From Rhizobiaceae bacterium (GTDB taxonomy: Bacteria; Pseudomonadota; Alphaproteobacteria; Rhizobiales; Rhizobiaceae), in contig JARGOX010000005.1 in assembly GCA_029233925.1 (NCBI GenBank), positions 1 through 64,000 on the forward strand: DNA of 64,000 bases, given 5' to 3'. Below are positions 62,804 through 64,000 of the stretch, one piece after another. Every line of letters starts with the position of its first letter. The stretch's first letter is position 1. The position numbers and the translations under genes are program-made. Below the pieces are notes generated by a model that was given only the letters and a program-made list of their open reading frames with translations, did no database searches and had not been told where the DNA came from.

Positions 62804-64000
62804 TCAATCGGCCAAATGGGTCAGTTTTGAACCGGCGTTGACAATCTGTTCACGGCGCGCTTCATTCAGAGGTTTTACCTTCTTATATGCAGCGTCCAAT
62901 TCTGCCTGACGACTTTCTGCTATTGAGGCAACCGCTGGCGTTCTATAAATAGAGGTCAGCTTGGGAACCATGACGAACATTCCATAATTAGCATAACGAT
63001 CCCATAGATTCCAATCCTCAAGGTGGTCAATCTGTACGTGGAATCCGCCTTCTTCATCATACAGTTCTCGACGGAAAAGAACGCACTGAATAGGAATAAA
63101 GTTCGTCGTCTTCAAACGTTCTCGTTCGAAGACGTGGCGATGGTCCGGGTGGAGAGAATGGCAGATTTCTCGGTACCCACCCTCATCGTCAAAAGCTGTC
63201 TGCACATCCCAACTAAGCGCATAGGCCGCAGCTAGATCGGATGACGTATTCATTGTCCGCACTAATAGCTCTACATGATCGCAGAACAGAAGATCGTCAT
63301 TGTCGAGGAACAGAATCAGCTCGCCATTGGCATTTGCTAACCCACAGTTTCCTGCCTCTGAACGACCTTTACCATTCGATTTGATATAGCGCAGGTTGCA
63401 CCCATAAGCTTCGGCCACATTCTCGACCAACTCGCGCGCAAAATCGGTTCTGTCCTCAACTATAATATGCTCAATGTTGAAGTAGCTCTGGTTTAAGACT
63501 GCGGCCAACGCCTCGCGCAGAATGCCAGTCTTGGGGCCAAAAGTCCGCGTAATAATACTTACTTTTGGTTGGTTACCTGCCGGTTCGGATGAATCTATAG
63601 GCACCGTGGCACCGTCACGCGCGAATACATAATCAAAACCGGAAAACGGGAAATCGGCAGTATTTTTGGGTTTAAATACCGTGCGGAAATGATCTTTTTT
63701 AGCGATGACCTGACGTTGAGCGTTGATCATGCTCGCCCGACTTTTGGGGCTGTGCTCTTTCGCGAGTACATCATCCAAAAGCCGTTCACCCTCCTGTCCC
63801 GCCTCATCTCCGCCATATCGGTAACGCAGCAAAACATTCGCGGCCAGAGAACCCGACAACTGGTTTGGCCTGAGCGTTGTATCATGTAGGTCAACGAAAT
63901 GTGTCACAGAAATTTGAGGCAAATAGCGCAATGTCCAGCCTTGGCCTCGTAAGCGATAAGACAGCTCGACATCTTCACCATACATGAACAACTTATGATC
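62804..64000 (-). CDS. double-domain family 2 glycosyltransferase, 5' end outside window
   Basis: About 399 residues are visible and the frame continues past the window edge. The first part (HKLFMYGEDVELSYRLRGQG, then YLPQISVTHF) is the end of one GT2 domain with its acidic catalytic-base motif. A second GT-A domain starts about residue 140 with KVSIITRTFGPKTGILREAL and has ELILFLDNDDLLF (the DxD-like metal site) and QIDHLEDWNLWDRYANYG. Such tandem enzymes build polysaccharide or O-antigen repeat units at the cytoplasmic face. Moderate AT content and the broken epimerase nearby suggest a variable surface-glycan locus. Confidence 0.87.
   Translation of the reverse strand, partial: DHKLFMYGEDVELSYRLRGQGWTLRYLPQISVTHFVDLHDTTLRPNQLSGSLAANVLLRYRYGGDEAGQEGERLLDDVLAKEHSPKSRASMINAQRQVIAKKDHFRTVFKPKNTADFPFSGFDYVFARDGATVPIDSSEPAGNQPKVSIITRTFGPKTGILREALAAVLNQSYFNIEHIIVEDRTDFARELVENVAEAYGCNLRYIKSNGKGRSEAGNCGLANANGELILFLDNDDLLFCDHVELLVRTMNTSSDLAAAYALSWDVQTAFDDEGGYREICHSLHPDHRHVFERERLKTTNFIPIQCVLFRRELYDEEGGFHVQIDHLEDWNLWDRYANYGMFVMVPKLTSIYRTPAVASIAESRQAELDAAYKKVKPLNEARREQIVNAGSKLTHLAD

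Noticed and set aside
1-64000. CRISPR array, rRNA operon or replication origin
   Set aside because: No regularly spaced direct repeats, no rRNA sequence and no DnaA-box cluster or repABC genes were seen.

Overview
This window reads as chromosome of an alphaproteobacterium of the order Hyphomicrobiales (Rhizobiales). Evidence for this: the order infC-rpmI-rplT-pheS-pheT on one strand, a membrane ferritin MbfA gene with a perfect Irr-type iron control element in front of it, a BTLCP-type cysteine peptidase, GtrA, and a TRAP-rich, GC-rich background. The genus cannot be fixed from the sequence alone.

Layout. (1) 0-18.7 kb is ordinary core genome. It holds a GtrA membrane protein followed by a palindromic MITE-like repeat; a translationally coupled nadV / Gfo-Idh-MocA oxidoreductase / nucleotidyltransferase-fold operon; pheT, pheS, rplT, rpmI and infC (the last with an ATT start codon); an ABHD10-like hydrolase; a transglutaminase-like peptidase; mbfA; a permuted papain-fold hydrolase; a membrane LytTR regulator; lepA; a small EF-hand protein; and ogt. 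(2) 18.76-39.38 kb is a genomic island in the 3' end of tRNA-Leu(CAG). It has a P4-type integrase next to the tRNA, near-identical att cores at both ends and paired integrase-arm-like repeats inside each end. Its cargo is a YaaA/DUF6884-like plus DUF7662 fusion protein, an IS3 relic, a small secreted protein, a complete type 3 BREX phage-defence operon (brxF-brxC-pglXI-brxHII-pglZ-brxA, all leftward), a frameshifted and truncated BrxR-type regulator, a second tyrosine recombinase with HTH and zinc-ribbon-like N-terminus, two AlpA/excisionase-type HTH proteins and a hypothetical protein. (3) 39.4-47.6 kb starts with sequence that normally follows the tRNA-Leu and a second MITE copy. An XRE-type regulator then diverges from a catabolic operon: alpha/beta hydrolase, DctPQM TRAP transporter, SDR, dihydroorotase/allantoinase-like cyclic amidohydrolase and DUF3830 protein. 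(4) 47.78-48.0 kb is a decayed paralogous copy of the whole tRNA-Leu locus, followed by an AbiEi/AbiEii toxin-antitoxin pair, orphan proteins, an IS1380 relic, an excalibur-domain protein and a broken hipBA pair. (5) 54.5-60.9 kb is a sulfatase cluster: two sulfatases with intact formylglycine motifs, an IclR regulator and an SsuABC-like transporter. (6) 61-64 kb is a surface-polysaccharide region broken by an IS630 element, ending in a partial double-domain glycosyltransferase.

How the parts work together: the BREX operon is one compact transcription unit with 4-bp stop/start overlaps or very short gaps. The TRAP operon joins uptake, ring opening and redox steps for an unidentified cyclic amide. 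The sulfatase cluster couples desulfation to uptake of an organic sulfur or sulfonate-like compound. The whole stretch from 18.8 to 54.5 kb is accessory, with three defence or toxin-antitoxin loci (BREX, AbiE, a hipBA relic) and at least four transposon traces.
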